Below are positions 1 through 7,315 of a stretch of 64,000 bases of DNA, piece after piece. The DNA comes from Silvimonas terrae. Its GTDB lineage: Bacteria > Pseudomonadota > Gammaproteobacteria > Burkholderiales > Chitinibacteraceae. A program made the translations under genes and the position numbers. The notes beneath the pieces were generated by a model. It made no database searches, had not been told where the DNA came from, and was given only the letters and a program-made list of their open reading frames with translations. The stretch lies in NCBI RefSeq assembly GCF_014202765.1, contig NZ_JACHHN010000011.1, forward strand, positions 1-64,000, given 5' to 3'. The first letter of the stretch is position 1; every line of letters begins with the position of its first letter.

Positions 1-130
1 CTCACACCTCACACCTCACACCTCACACCTCACACCTCACACCTCACACCTCACACCTCACACCTCACACCTCACACCTCACACCTCACACCTCACACCT
101 CACACCTCACACCTCACACCTCACACCTCA
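1..130. repeat. Tandem heptamer array (CTCACAC)n, cut by the window start
   Basis: Eighteen perfect copies of the 7-bp unit CTCACAC fill positions 1-126, followed by a partial copy. The array runs off the left edge, so its full length is unknown. It stops one base before the stop codon (132-134) of the minus-strand oxidoreductase gene. On the minus strand the unit reads GTGTGAG. The perfection of the copies suggests recent slippage-driven expansion. There is no coding sense and no spacers, so it is not a CRISPR array. Confidence 0.95.
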
Positions 131-131
131 A

Positions 132-746
132 TCAATACCCCACCGTAAACCGGGTCTGCGTGTGCTGCGGGTTTTCCAGCTCATCCACCAGCGCAATCGC
201 GTAGTCTTCCATCGAGATATGGCTGCGGCCGTGGCTGTCGGCCAGCAACTGGTCTTTGCCGATGCGAAACTTGCCGGTGCGCTCGCCCGGTGCAAATTCA
301 GCCGGTGGCGAGATAAACGTCCACAACACGGCTTTTTCTGCGCGCAGGTCATCCAGGAATTGCTTGCCGGGCACGGCTTCAACCTTATAGGCCTCCGGGA
401 AATTCGGGTCATCCAGCACGATCTTGCCTGGGGCAACTTCCAGGCTGGCTGCACCCCCCACCACCACGAGGCGCGGCACGGCAGCGTCTTTCACGGCTGC
501 CAGCAGCGGCGCGGCCTTGAGCACGCTGAAATGCGCTGCACTGACCACCACGTCATGGCCCTTGATCAAGGGCGCGAGTTCTTCTGGCCGGGTGGCATCA
601 CCCTTGGCCAGCGAGACGCAGCCTTTGGGCGTGGGCGCATCTTGCGGGTTGCGCACAATGCCGGTCACGCTGTGACCACGGCGGCAGGCTTCTTCGGCAA
701 TGCGTGAGCCTGCGCGACCGGTAACGCCGATAATCGCAATTTTCAT
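132..746 (-). CDS. NAD(P)-binding oxidoreductase, NmrA/SDR-like
   Basis: A 204-residue protein starting MKIAIIGVTGRAGSRIAEE, which carries the N-terminal glycine-rich Rossmann motif (GxTGxxG) of atypical short-chain dehydrogenases of the NmrA/YwnB type. The body (VVSAAHFSVLKAAP, VVVGGAASLEV) matches NAD(P)H-binding proteins that lack the classical YxxxK active site, so it may be a redox sensor, a reductase or an isomerase; the substrate cannot be told. A good ribosome site (AAAGGAA) lies just before the ATG. It lies downstream of the TetR gene on the same strand, with a terminator-like hairpin between them, and may be a target of that regulator. Its stop codon nearly touches the heptamer array. 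Confidence 0.85.
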   Translation of the reverse strand: MKIAIIGVTGRAGSRIAEEACRRGHSVTGIVRNPQDAPTPKGCVSLAKGDATRPEELAPLIKGHDVVVSAAHFSVLKAAPLLAAVKDAAVPRLVVVGGAASLEVAPGKIVLDDPNFPEAYKVEAVPGKQFLDDLRAEKAVLWTFISPPAEFAPGERTGKFRIGKDQLLADSHGRSHISMEDYAIALVDELENPQHTQTRFTVGY

Positions 747-773
747 GGACGGGTTCCTTTTTGTGGGTAGATC

Positions 774-804
774 AAAAACCCGGCGTGACTTGTGGCCCGC
801 CGGG
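774..804 (-). terminator. Rho-independent terminator after the TetR gene
   Basis: On the minus strand a stem CCCGGCG/CGCCGGG with a 12-base loop is followed by five T. It lies between the TetR stop (854) and the start of the downstream oxidoreductase (746), so it may only attenuate read-through. Confidence 0.6.
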
Positions 805-853
805 CTGATCCACTCAGTATATGCACCCGACGCGCGTTGTGCTGTCTTGCGCC

Positions 854-1519
854 TTACGTTTTGACTTCGATCAGTTCACCCGCCGCAACGGGGCGCGGGG
901 TGACAGAAGAGGGAAACACCAGGTAGCCCATCACTGCATCGACAATGGCGCAGCGCAACTGGCATTGCGTGAAGTTGGGCGGCGGGTTGAGCACCGCGCT
1001 GTGCACCATGATTTCCACAATCTTCATGGTGCTCCACACCGCCAGATCCAGATCGCTGACCCTGATGGCGGACCGGTGTTCTTCAAACAACTGGCGCACG
1101 GCCAGCATCACCGCGCGGTAGCCGTCGTCATCGTCATGCGGGTCACACAGCAAATCTGCGTTTTCCAGCACCCGGTGCAGTTCCGGCTCCAGCAAATGGG
1201 CTTCATGCACCGCTTCGATCATGCATTCCACCGCTTCATGCAGGGTTTTGCCGGCCAGGTGATCCAGCGCATCCAGGATCAGCGTTTCCATTTGCAGCAC
1301 ATGCCGCTCATGCAGGGCGTTGATCAGGGCATCCTTGTTGGGAAAATACTGATACACCGAACCCACGCTCACGCCGGCACGTTCTGCGACCGCATTGGTG
1401 TTGGTGGCGGCATAACCGCGCTCGCTCAAAACGCGAGCCGTGGCTTGCAAAATGGTTTCCACCATCAGCTGTGATCGGGCCTGACGCGGCGATTTTCTTG
1501 GGTTTGCCGGTGCTTGCAT
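854..1519 (-). CDS. TetR/AcrR family transcriptional regulator
   Basis: A 221-residue regulator. Residues about 14-62 form the TetR DNA-binding domain: QARSQLMVETILQATARVL, then the helix-turn-helix around VAERAGVSVGSVYQYFPNKD. The C-terminal ligand domain has no recognisable specificity. The ATG at 1517-1519 is the first in frame ahead of the conserved domain. Immediately upstream is a perfect 9-bp inverted repeat overlapping a consensus -10 box, so the protein very probably represses itself. The downstream oxidoreductase on the same strand may be co-regulated. Family assignment is firm; the ligand is unknown. Confidence 0.93.
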   Translation of the reverse strand: MQAPANPRKSPRQARSQLMVETILQATARVLSERGYAATNTNAVAERAGVSVGSVYQYFPNKDALINALHERHVLQMETLILDALDHLAGKTLHEAVECMIEAVHEAHLLEPELHRVLENADLLCDPHDDDDGYRAVMLAVRQLFEEHRSAIRVSDLDLAVWSTMKIVEIMVHSAVLNPPPNFTQCQLRCAIVDAVMGYLVFPSSVTPRPVAAGELIEVKT

Positions 1520-1533
1520 GGTGGCTCCAGGAC

Positions 1534-1597
1534 GCGAGTATGAAACGCGAGTAATTGCTCATAGAATGGCGCAGATTATACGAGTAAATACTCGTAT
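1534..1597 (-). promoter_or_regulatory. TetR autoregulatory promoter/operator
   Basis: Positions 1578-1597 are a perfect inverted repeat, ATACGAGTA-AA-TACTCGTAT. On the minus strand a consensus TATAAT (-10; plus-strand ATTATA at 1575-1580) overlaps its edge, with TTGAAT about 15 bases upstream as a short-spaced -35. Two further direct half-sites GCGAGTA occur at 1534-1540 and 1547-1553 between promoter and gene. Repressor binding here would block RNA polymerase. That the adjacent TetR is the binder is inferred from position. Confidence 0.7.
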
Positions 1598-1688
1598 TCA
1601 ATACCGTGGGCATCCTGCCGTTTGTCTGGTGGTGTGTCACAGCAAGCTTGTTTGCCCCGTCTTTGACTTGTCATCATCATTTCTTTAG

Positions 1689-1719
1689 ATATATCTTAAG
1701 ACTTATATCGTAAGATATA
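1689..1719 (+). promoter_or_regulatory. YqjI-type metal-responsive operator upstream of yqjH
   Basis: A 31-bp AT-rich site containing the inverted arms TATCTTA and TAAGATA. 29 of its 31 bases match the reverse complement of the site in front of the yqjI-like PadR gene (7039-7069). It lies 111 bp before the yqjH start. In E. coli YqjI represses yqjH from shared operators, so this is most simply the YqjI binding site. A TATA-rich stretch in the site could also serve as the -10 region. Confidence 0.75.
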
Positions 1720-1791
1720 AAAGGCCCGCAGAGGCCGCACTGAATACCGCAGCACCACAACAGCAAAAACAAGATCTGCAAAGGAAAAATC

Positions 1792-1833
1792 ATGAGACGC
1801 AACAAGGCATCAGCCGCAGGAGATCGGGCATGA
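1792..1833 (+). CDS. Possible 13-codon leader ORF translationally coupled to yqjH
   Basis: ATG at 1792 opens a 13-codon ORF (MRRNKASAAGDRA) preceded by a strong ribosome site, AAAGGAAAAATC. Its TGA stop (1831-1833) overlaps the yqjH start (ATG 1830-1832) as ATGA, the usual geometry of translational coupling. yqjH also has its own GGAG 8 bases upstream. No homology is recognised; this could be a regulatory leader or chance. Confidence 0.4.
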   Translation: MRRNKASAAGDRA

Positions 1834-2528
1834 GCGTGATTGAAAGCATCAAGGCCCTGATCAAGGGCGAACGGATTGAGCGCGCCACCGTACTGCGCGC
1901 GACCACACTGGAAGGCGTGATCCGCCACGTGGTCCTGGCCGGGGACGGCATCCGCAGCATGACGGGCTACCAGCCGGGTATGGAAATCTCCGTGTTTGTC
2001 GATGGTCAGGGCATGCAGGTGCGCCGCAAATATTCGGTGTACCGCTTTGATCCGCAAAAAGGCGAGATCGAACTGTTGATCCACTTGCATGGGCAAGGGC
2101 CGGGTAGCGCGTGGGCACGGTTGCTGGAGCGCGGCGACAATGTGCGGTTTCGCGGCTTCTCTGGCCGCATTACGGTGGATTGGCAAGCTCAGGCGCACTG
2201 GTTCTTTGGCGATGCCACGACGCTGGCACCGTTTGCCGCCATTGCGGCGGCGGCCAACGGGCCGTGTGAAGGTGTGATTGATGGCGATGACCGCATCGGC
2301 CGGGTGATTGAGGCGCTGCAACTGCCGTTCTTGCAAATGGACAAGCGCAATGGTTCCTCTCGCCAGTCCGGCATTGCGCGCACCCTGGATTTACCCATGC
2401 CGACCACGATCTACCTGGCCGGCGCAGCCAGTACGGTGCGGGATGTCCAGAACGTATTGTTGAGCGAGCGCCAGTTTGAAACCGGCTGGATCCGGCGCAA
2501 GAACTTCTGGGGCGAGCACCGCCGTTAA
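1830..2528 (+). CDS. yqjH: Siderophore-interacting protein / NADPH-dependent ferric-chelate reductase (YqjH-like)
   Basis: A 232-residue flavoprotein of the siderophore-interacting (ViuB/YqjH) family. It has an N-terminal FAD-binding barrel with the flavin motif RKYSVYRF (about residues 65-72), a stretch ELLIHLHGQGPGSAWA typical of the family, and a C-terminal NAD(P)-binding half ending YLAGAASTVRDVQN...WIRRKNFWGEHRR. Family members reduce ferric siderophores in the cytoplasm to release iron. The identity is supported by the shared operator with the YqjI-like regulator, the known partner in E. coli, although here the two genes lie 4.4 kb apart instead of adjacent. A terminator follows. The family is clear; the siderophore is unknown. 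Confidence 0.88.
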   Translation: MSVIESIKALIKGERIERATVLRATTLEGVIRHVVLAGDGIRSMTGYQPGMEISVFVDGQGMQVRRKYSVYRFDPQKGEIELLIHLHGQGPGSAWARLLERGDNVRFRGFSGRITVDWQAQAHWFFGDATTLAPFAAIAAAANGPCEGVIDGDDRIGRVIEALQLPFLQMDKRNGSSRQSGIARTLDLPMPTTIYLAGAASTVRDVQNVLLSERQFETGWIRRKNFWGEHRR

Positions 2529-2600
2529 GTGATACGGATTTTGATACGGATTTGCCCACAGAAACTGTGGATAAGTCTTGGGACAACGCTGATAAACCCC

Positions 2601-2636
2601 CGCCGCCAAGGAGAATTTCTGGCGGCGTTTTTTTTT
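2601..2636 (+). terminator. Rho-independent terminator after yqjH
   Basis: Stem CGCCGCCA/TGGCGGCG, 11-base loop, then nine T. It ends the yqjH transcript before the convergent LysR gene. Confidence 0.9.
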
Positions 2637-2659
2637 GGGCAATACAACGTCATGCCCGC

Positions 2660-3574
2660 TTAGGCAGAGTGATCCCCAGAGTGATCCCAATAAGGCGGGT
2701 TGCCAAAGGCCTCACGCAGCCAGTCCGCCAGCGCGCGCAGTTTGGCGGATACACGCTGACCTTCCCGGTGGGCGATGTAGATGAACTCTTGCTCCGGCTC
2801 AATCCCGATATCCACGCTGACTAATTCGCCACGCTGCAACGCCTCACTGGCAATGAACTGTGGCAGCAGGGCGATACCCAGCCCGGCCACGGCCGCGTCA
2901 CGCATCATGTCGCCATTGTTGAGCACCAGCCCGGCTTGACCATGCACGATGGTGGTGTTGCCCGCCGGCCCAAAGCGCCAGTCACCCGCCCCCCGGTTCA
3001 GATAGAAAATACCCCGATGGCCCTCCAGTTCTGCGGCTGTTGTGGGCTGGCCGTGCGCAGCCAGATACGCAGGCGCGGCGACCAGTACACGGCGGCTGCT
3101 GGCCAGTGTCCACGCCACCAGCCAGGAGTCCTGAATGGGTCCGTGACGGATGATGGCGTCAAACCCGTCAGAAAAAGCGTCTACGCGACGATCATTCAAA
3201 TCCAGCGTGAGCCCGATTTCCGGATGCCTGGCCAGAAACGGGTAGAGCGCCGGGCCCAGATGCAGGCGGCCAAAGGTGACCGGCGCAGAGATGCGCAAAG
3301 GCCCGGCCAGCGTGCCATGGCGCTCAGCGATGACTGCGGTGGCTTCTTCCACCTCCCGGACGATGCGGATGGCCCGCTGCAAGAACTCCATGCCGTCTTC
3401 GGTGATCGTGATCTTGCGAGTGGTGCGCTGGAGCAGGCTGGTACCCAGTTCTTTTTCCAGTTCCACAATACGGTCGCTGACCACGGACCGTGAAATACGC
3501 AGTTTCAGTGCTGCCTCGCTCAAAGACTTGCACTCGGCAACGGTGACAAACGTGGCAATGCCATCTAACTTCAT
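2660..3574 (-). CDS. LysR family transcriptional regulator
   Basis: A 304-residue regulator with an N-terminal winged helix-turn-helix (residues 1-60: FVTVAECKSLSEAALKLRIS then VVSDRIVELEKELG) and a periplasmic-binding-like effector domain starting near residue 90. It resembles the CrgA/AaeR-like subgroup in which effector domains start LAGPLRISAPVTFGRLHL. It is divergent from the SDR gene at 3733, with 158 bp between them, the standard arrangement in which the LysR protein activates its neighbour. Effector unknown. Confidence 0.93.
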   Translation of the reverse strand: MKLDGIATFVTVAECKSLSEAALKLRISRSVVSDRIVELEKELGTSLLQRTTRKITITEDGMEFLQRAIRIVREVEEATAVIAERHGTLAGPLRISAPVTFGRLHLGPALYPFLARHPEIGLTLDLNDRRVDAFSDGFDAIIRHGPIQDSWLVAWTLASSRRVLVAAPAYLAAHGQPTTAAELEGHRGIFYLNRGAGDWRFGPAGNTTIVHGQAGLVLNNGDMMRDAAVAGLGIALLPQFIASEALQRGELVSVDIGIEPEQEFIYIAHREGQRVSAKLRALADWLREAFGNPPYWDHSGDHSA

Positions 3575-3732
3575 GATTGTTCGGTTTTTCCGGAAAGCAG
3601 ATGCGGAAATTGAAGGCTACTCCGGCAGATAAGGCAAGACCATACTGCAGTCACACCTCCAGCCGGACCTGACCCAGGTTCTGTGGGGAAAACATCAAGA
3701 CATCTTCATTGACACATTGACGGAGAAACATC

Positions 3733-4497
3733 ATGGGACGTTTGCAAAACAAGGTAGCACTGGTGGTCGGTGCAAGTTCTGGTATTGGCCGGGAAACCGC
3801 AAAGCTGTTTGCCGCAGAAGGCGCCAAAGTGGTGATCGGGGCCCGCCGCGAGGATGAACTGGCCCGGCTGGTGGCAGAAATCCGCGCTGCCGGTGGTGAG
3901 GCCGTCAGCCTGGCGGGTGACGTGCGTTCGGAAGACTATGCCAAAGCGCTGGTGGCCACGGCCGTCGAAGCTTATGGCCGGCTGGATATCGCCTTCAATA
4001 ACGCCGGTACGCTGGGTGAAGCCGGCCCGAGCACCGGTGTGAGCGCCGAGGGTTTTAGTGATGCGGTTGCCATTAACCTGACCGGTTCGTTCCTTGGGGC
4101 CAAGCATCAGATTGCGCAAATGCTCAAGAACGGTGGCGGCTCGGTGATTTTCACCTCCACCTTTGTCGGTTACAGCTCGTCTTTTCCGGGCGTGGCCGCT
4201 TATGCCGCCAGCAAATCCGGGCTGATTGGCCTGACCCAGACACTGGCGGCCGAGTTTGGCCCCAGCAATATCCGGGTAAACGCCATTTTACCGGGCGCGG
4301 TCGATACGGATATGTATCGCGAAATGAACGACAACCCGGAAAAAACCGCCTTCATCACCCAATTGCATGCGCTCAAGCGCGTCGCCAAGCCAGAAGAACT
4401 GGCCCGTTCGGTGCTGTATTTTGCCTCGGATGATTCCAGCTTTGTCTCGGGTACGGCTTCGTTGATTGATGGTGGTTTGTCGATCAACCGCACTTGA
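3733..4497 (+). CDS. Short-chain dehydrogenase/reductase (classical SDR)
   Basis: A 254-residue classical SDR. The cofactor motif GASSGIG lies at residues 14-20, the structural NNAG near 90, and the catalytic Ser followed by YAASK near 157-161. The ending SFVSGTASLIDGGLSI is typical. An Arg in GARRED after the second strand favours NADP(H). Such enzymes interconvert alcohols and ketones; the substrate cannot be deduced. The ATG has GGAG 9 bases upstream. It is divergent from the LysR gene and closed by a strong terminator, so it is a one-gene unit probably under LysR control. Confidence 0.92.
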   Translation: MGRLQNKVALVVGASSGIGRETAKLFAAEGAKVVIGARREDELARLVAEIRAAGGEAVSLAGDVRSEDYAKALVATAVEAYGRLDIAFNNAGTLGEAGPSTGVSAEGFSDAVAINLTGSFLGAKHQIAQMLKNGGGSVIFTSTFVGYSSSFPGVAAYAASKSGLIGLTQTLAAEFGPSNIRVNAILPGAVDTDMYREMNDNPEKTAFITQLHALKRVAKPEELARSVLYFASDDSSFVSGTASLIDGGLSINRT

Positions 4498-4518
4498 ACG
4501 GCAGCGCCTCAAACGCGA

Positions 4519-4546
4519 TGGCCCGGTCTTGAACCGGGCCATTTTT
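4519..4546 (+). terminator. Rho-independent terminator after the SDR gene
   Basis: Perfect 9-bp stem TGGCCCGGT/ACCGGGCCA with a 5-base loop, followed by five T. Confidence 0.9.
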
Positions 4547-4738
4547 ATGGGCGTTACCCGGCCATCAGGGCTGGCGCGGGGTTTGCGCTGCCCAGCGTGG
4601 ATCGCAACGCACCGAGGCGAAAGACAAGCCTTCCAGCCAGGCGAGGAGGGCGATGATGCGACAGATGAAAACCAGCGACAGCATGTAGTGGCATCCAATG
4701 ATGAAGAAGTGGTTTACGTATCTAGCAAACCACAGCCG

Positions 4739-5758
4739 TTATTTTGACATGATCCTGTTCGCACCAGGCAAAGACGGGATTGTTACCGCCCCGACCAACC
4801 GTTCAGCCGTGCGCCAGGCCGTGGGTGATAACGGCTCTACCTGCCGCCATGCCGCCCGGAAGGCTTGCGGACTGGCAAAACCACACCGTTCTGCCACGCG
4901 CTCTACCGGCCAGCGGCTGTCCCGCAACAGCTGACGTGCCAGACCCAACCGCAATTGCTGGTGATATTGCTTGAGCGGCACGCCACAGGCTTGCTGGAAC
5001 AAGCGCGCCAGATGGCGATAGCTGACCGCAAAACGGCGGGCCAGATCGTCATAGGGCTGATCAAAAGCCGGTTGATCTGCCAGAAAATCCTGCACCTGGT
5101 GGATGAGGGCATGCTGGTGGTTGCGATATTGCAATTGGGCATCCAGCGCCGGATCTTTTTCCAGTCGCCGGAACGGCACCAGATTGTCGCGGGCAATGCG
5201 AATGGCTATGCCTGCGCCAAACTGCTGCGCCAGCAAATGCAAAGCCAGATCAATGCCGGCAGAGACGCCAGCGCTGGTCAGCAGCGGGCCATCCTCAACC
5301 AGCATGCGTTCTGCCAGCACTCGTGCTGTTGGGCAAAGCCGTTGCAGGCGGGTCAGATGACTGTGATGGGTAGTGCAACTGCGGCCATCCAGCAACCCGG
5401 CCGCGCCGAGGAAAAACGCGCCGGTACACACGCTGGCAAGGCGAATCTCCGGCAAGGCGGGGGTAGCTACCTCTCGCAACCAGCGGACGATCTGCGCATT
5501 GGCGCTTTGCTCCTGACTGTCAGGGTGTTGTTTGCTACCCACGACGATGACCACGTCGCCCGTCCGTAATTGCCCCGGCAAGGGCTGGAGTGGTCCCAGG
5601 CCCACGCCTTGAAAACTGGGGGTTTCACGTGCTGCGCCGACATAAACCAATGGCAAGGGCGCAATCCCCATTTCTGGTACGGTCGCCAGCATCTGCGCGG
5701 GGCCGGCCAGGTCCAGTAAATGGGCCTGCGGCGGGATCACAAAGAGAACGCGTTGCAT
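4739..5758 (-). CDS. GlxA-family AraC-type regulator (DJ-1/PfpI domain + HTH)
   Basis: From the ATG at 5756-5758 (MQRVLFVIPPQAHLLDLAGP) the protein is 339 residues. The first ~190 residues are a DJ-1/PfpI amidotransferase-like domain (LASVCTGAFFLGAAGLLDGRSCTTH contains the nucleophile-elbow region with a Cys). The C-terminal ~100 residues are an AraC/XylS double helix-turn-helix (DDLARRFAVSYRHLARLFQQ, then RVAERCGFASPQAFRAAW). Family members sense small metabolites. A reading frame extends 21 codons further upstream, but the family alignment starts at MQRV. It faces the DUF1272 gene divergently (159 bp), a possible target. Confidence 0.9.
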   Translation of the reverse strand: MQRVLFVIPPQAHLLDLAGPAQMLATVPEMGIAPLPLVYVGAARETPSFQGVGLGPLQPLPGQLRTGDVVIVVGSKQHPDSQEQSANAQIVRWLREVATPALPEIRLASVCTGAFFLGAAGLLDGRSCTTHHSHLTRLQRLCPTARVLAERMLVEDGPLLTSAGVSAGIDLALHLLAQQFGAGIAIRIARDNLVPFRRLEKDPALDAQLQYRNHQHALIHQVQDFLADQPAFDQPYDDLARRFAVSYRHLARLFQQACGVPLKQYHQQLRLGLARQLLRDSRWPVERVAERCGFASPQAFRAAWRQVEPLSPTAWRTAERLVGAVTIPSLPGANRIMSK

Positions 5759-5916
5759 GCGCGGCTTTACCCGGAAATGGATGCCTGGATACTCATCTTG
5801 CCATGACATAACGGATGGCATGAATTTTTCTGTTTATGGCAGAACCCGCATTTAACACAGATTTATCTGTTGGATAACATGGCAACAGTTTTTCCTTTTT
5901 TGCCACGGAGTGAACC

Positions 5917-6225
5917 ATGCTCGAACTCAGACCCGGTTGCGAACATTGCGACAAACCACTGCCTCCCGATGCGCTGGATGCCCGCATCTGCTCTTATGAA
6001 TGCACCTTCTGCGCAGAGTGCGTGCAAAACATACTCAACAATGTGTGCCCGAATTGCGGCGGCGGGTTCACCCCCCGCCCGGTACGGCCCGCACGTAACT
6101 GGAAAGATAACAATTTCCTCGGCCAGGACCCGGCCAGCGCGGTGCGCCGCTACAAACCGGTAGACCCGGCTGCGCATGCACGGTTTGCCGAACCCATTGC
6201 CACGATCGCACCGGAACATCGCTAG
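5917..6225 (+). CDS. DUF1272 zinc-ribbon protein
   Basis: A 102-residue small protein, MLELRPGCEHCDKPLPPDA..., with the DUF1272 cysteine pattern: CEHC, then CSYECTFCAEC and CPNC, enough for two zinc sites. It belongs to a conserved family of unknown function. The C-terminal third is longer than the usual ~80-residue members and polar. It stands alone, between a GlxA-type regulator (divergent) and the yqjI-like gene (convergent), with a shared terminator. Confidence 0.88.
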   Translation: MLELRPGCEHCDKPLPPDALDARICSYECTFCAECVQNILNNVCPNCGGGFTPRPVRPARNWKDNNFLGQDPASAVRRYKPVDPAAHARFAEPIATIAPEHR

Positions 6226-6234
6226 GCGCCGGCC

Positions 6235-6267
6235 AGAAAAAAAGCCACCGTAATGGTGGCTTTTTGG
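6235..6267. terminator. Bidirectional terminator between DUF1272 and yqjI
   Basis: Stem AAAGCCACC/GGTGGCTTT with a 5-base loop, an A-run on the left and a T-run on the right. It serves both convergent genes. Confidence 0.88.
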
Positions 6268-6287
6268 TTTGCGAGACAGGGGCCAGT

Positions 6288-6977
6288 TTACTTGCCGCCG
6301 GCCTCAATCTGCCGCGCGGCTTCGGCCAGAATGCTGGCAATACGGCGTTGCTCTTCCTCACCCGCACCGACATGCGCACGGATGGCGGATTTGAGCGCGC
6401 TGCGGGCCTGGTTGAGTTCCTTGATGAAGCGGCCGCCGTCGTCTTCCACGCTCATGCCAAAGCGGCTGGCATGCATATCCAGTTTTTCACCGAATACTTC
6501 ACGGATACGGTCCATCTTGTCGCCAATGGCGGTCAGGCGGCCCAGGATGGCTTCGACGCGATCGCGGTTTTCATTGAGCCAGGTGCGGCCTTCTTCCGTG
6601 ATGTTGTACTGCTTTTTGTTGCCGTCTTGCACCACGCTGGCCTGGCCTGTTTCTTCCAGATACGTCAGGGCAGGGTAGACCATGCCGGGGCTGGGGGCAT
6701 AAAAACCGTTGGTACGTTCTTCCAGGGCTTTGATGACTTCGTAACCGTGGCAGGGTTTTTCTTCCAGCAGGCTCAGAATGATCAGTTGCAGGTCGCCAGA
6801 AGAGAGCTTGCGGCCAGCGCGAAAATCGCGGCCACCGCCTTCATCATCCGCGCCGCCAAAACGGCCAAAGCCACGACCATGACCATGGCCGCGCCGGCCG
6901 ATCATGTGCAGCATGTCTTCGCGGCATTCGTGATGCCGATGGTGGTGTTCGCGCAGTTTGTCAAAAAAATGGCGCAT
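6288..6977 (-). CDS. yqjI: PadR family metal-responsive repressor (YqjI-like)
   Basis: From the ATG at 6975-6977 (AAAGGA 8 bases upstream) the protein is 229 residues. The N-terminus is rich in metal ligands (HHHRHHEC at 11-18, then GHGHG), followed by a Gly-rich linker and a PadR winged helix: LQLIILSLLEEKPCHGYEVI and YAPSPGMVYPALTYLEETG. E. coli YqjI has the same layout of a His-rich metal-binding tail plus a PadR domain and represses yqjH in response to nickel/iron. The C-terminal ~90 residues form a helical dimerisation segment. Its upstream region carries a 31-bp operator nearly identical to that of yqjH (1689-1719), so both self-control and control of yqjH are likely. The reading frame extends 20 codons further upstream without a better start. 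Confidence 0.88.
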   Translation of the reverse strand: MRHFFDKLREHHHRHHECREDMLHMIGRRGHGHGRGFGRFGGADDEGGGRDFRAGRKLSSGDLQLIILSLLEEKPCHGYEVIKALEERTNGFYAPSPGMVYPALTYLEETGQASVVQDGNKKQYNITEEGRTWLNENRDRVEAILGRLTAIGDKMDRIREVFGEKLDMHASRFGMSVEDDGGRFIKELNQARSALKSAIRAHVGAGEEEQRRIASILAEAARQIEAGGK

Positions 6978-7038
6978 GGGTTTTTCCTTTGTAGAAATTG
7001 CTGGTTTTGTTGAGGTGCAGCGTCTTTGCACTGTCACC

Positions 7039-7082
7039 TATATCTTACGATATGTGTCTTAAGATATATTTTACGAAATATC
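7039..7082 (-). promoter_or_regulatory. YqjI-type autoregulatory operator, with a third degenerate site
   Basis: The 31-bp block at 7039-7069 matches the reverse complement of 1689-1719 at 29 of 31 positions; only the two central bases differ. It lies about 62 bp before the yqjI start. An adjoining block at 7063-7082 (GATATATTTTACGAAATATC) resembles the same TATAT-TTACGA-ATAT core, so this promoter may hold an extra weaker site. Confidence 0.75.
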
Positions 7083-7315
7083 AAGTCAAGCCTTTCTACG
7101 ACAAACGGCGACAGCCCAAGCTCATCCCATCACCTTCAGCCGGTTTGGCGGGCGGCCGGTCTGGCCGGAAATTTCTCACATAAAAGCGTGTACTTATGCC
7201 GCCCGCCTGGTGAAGCAGCCGCGCGTGCGCTAAAACCAGTGCTATGACCCGCAATACCACAGCGTCGGCGGTCTACACCTGAGGACAGCACGACGGTTTC
7301 CCAAAAGGATGGAAT

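Noticed and set aside
1-130. CRISPR array
   Set aside because: The unit is a 7-bp perfect tandem without spacers, and no cas gene is in the window.
4565-4684. 39-codon minus-strand ORF (MLSLVFICRIIALLAWLEGL...) with a hydrophobic start
   Set aside because: No clear ribosome site and no similarity known to me; too short to support from sequence alone, though a small membrane peptide is not excluded.
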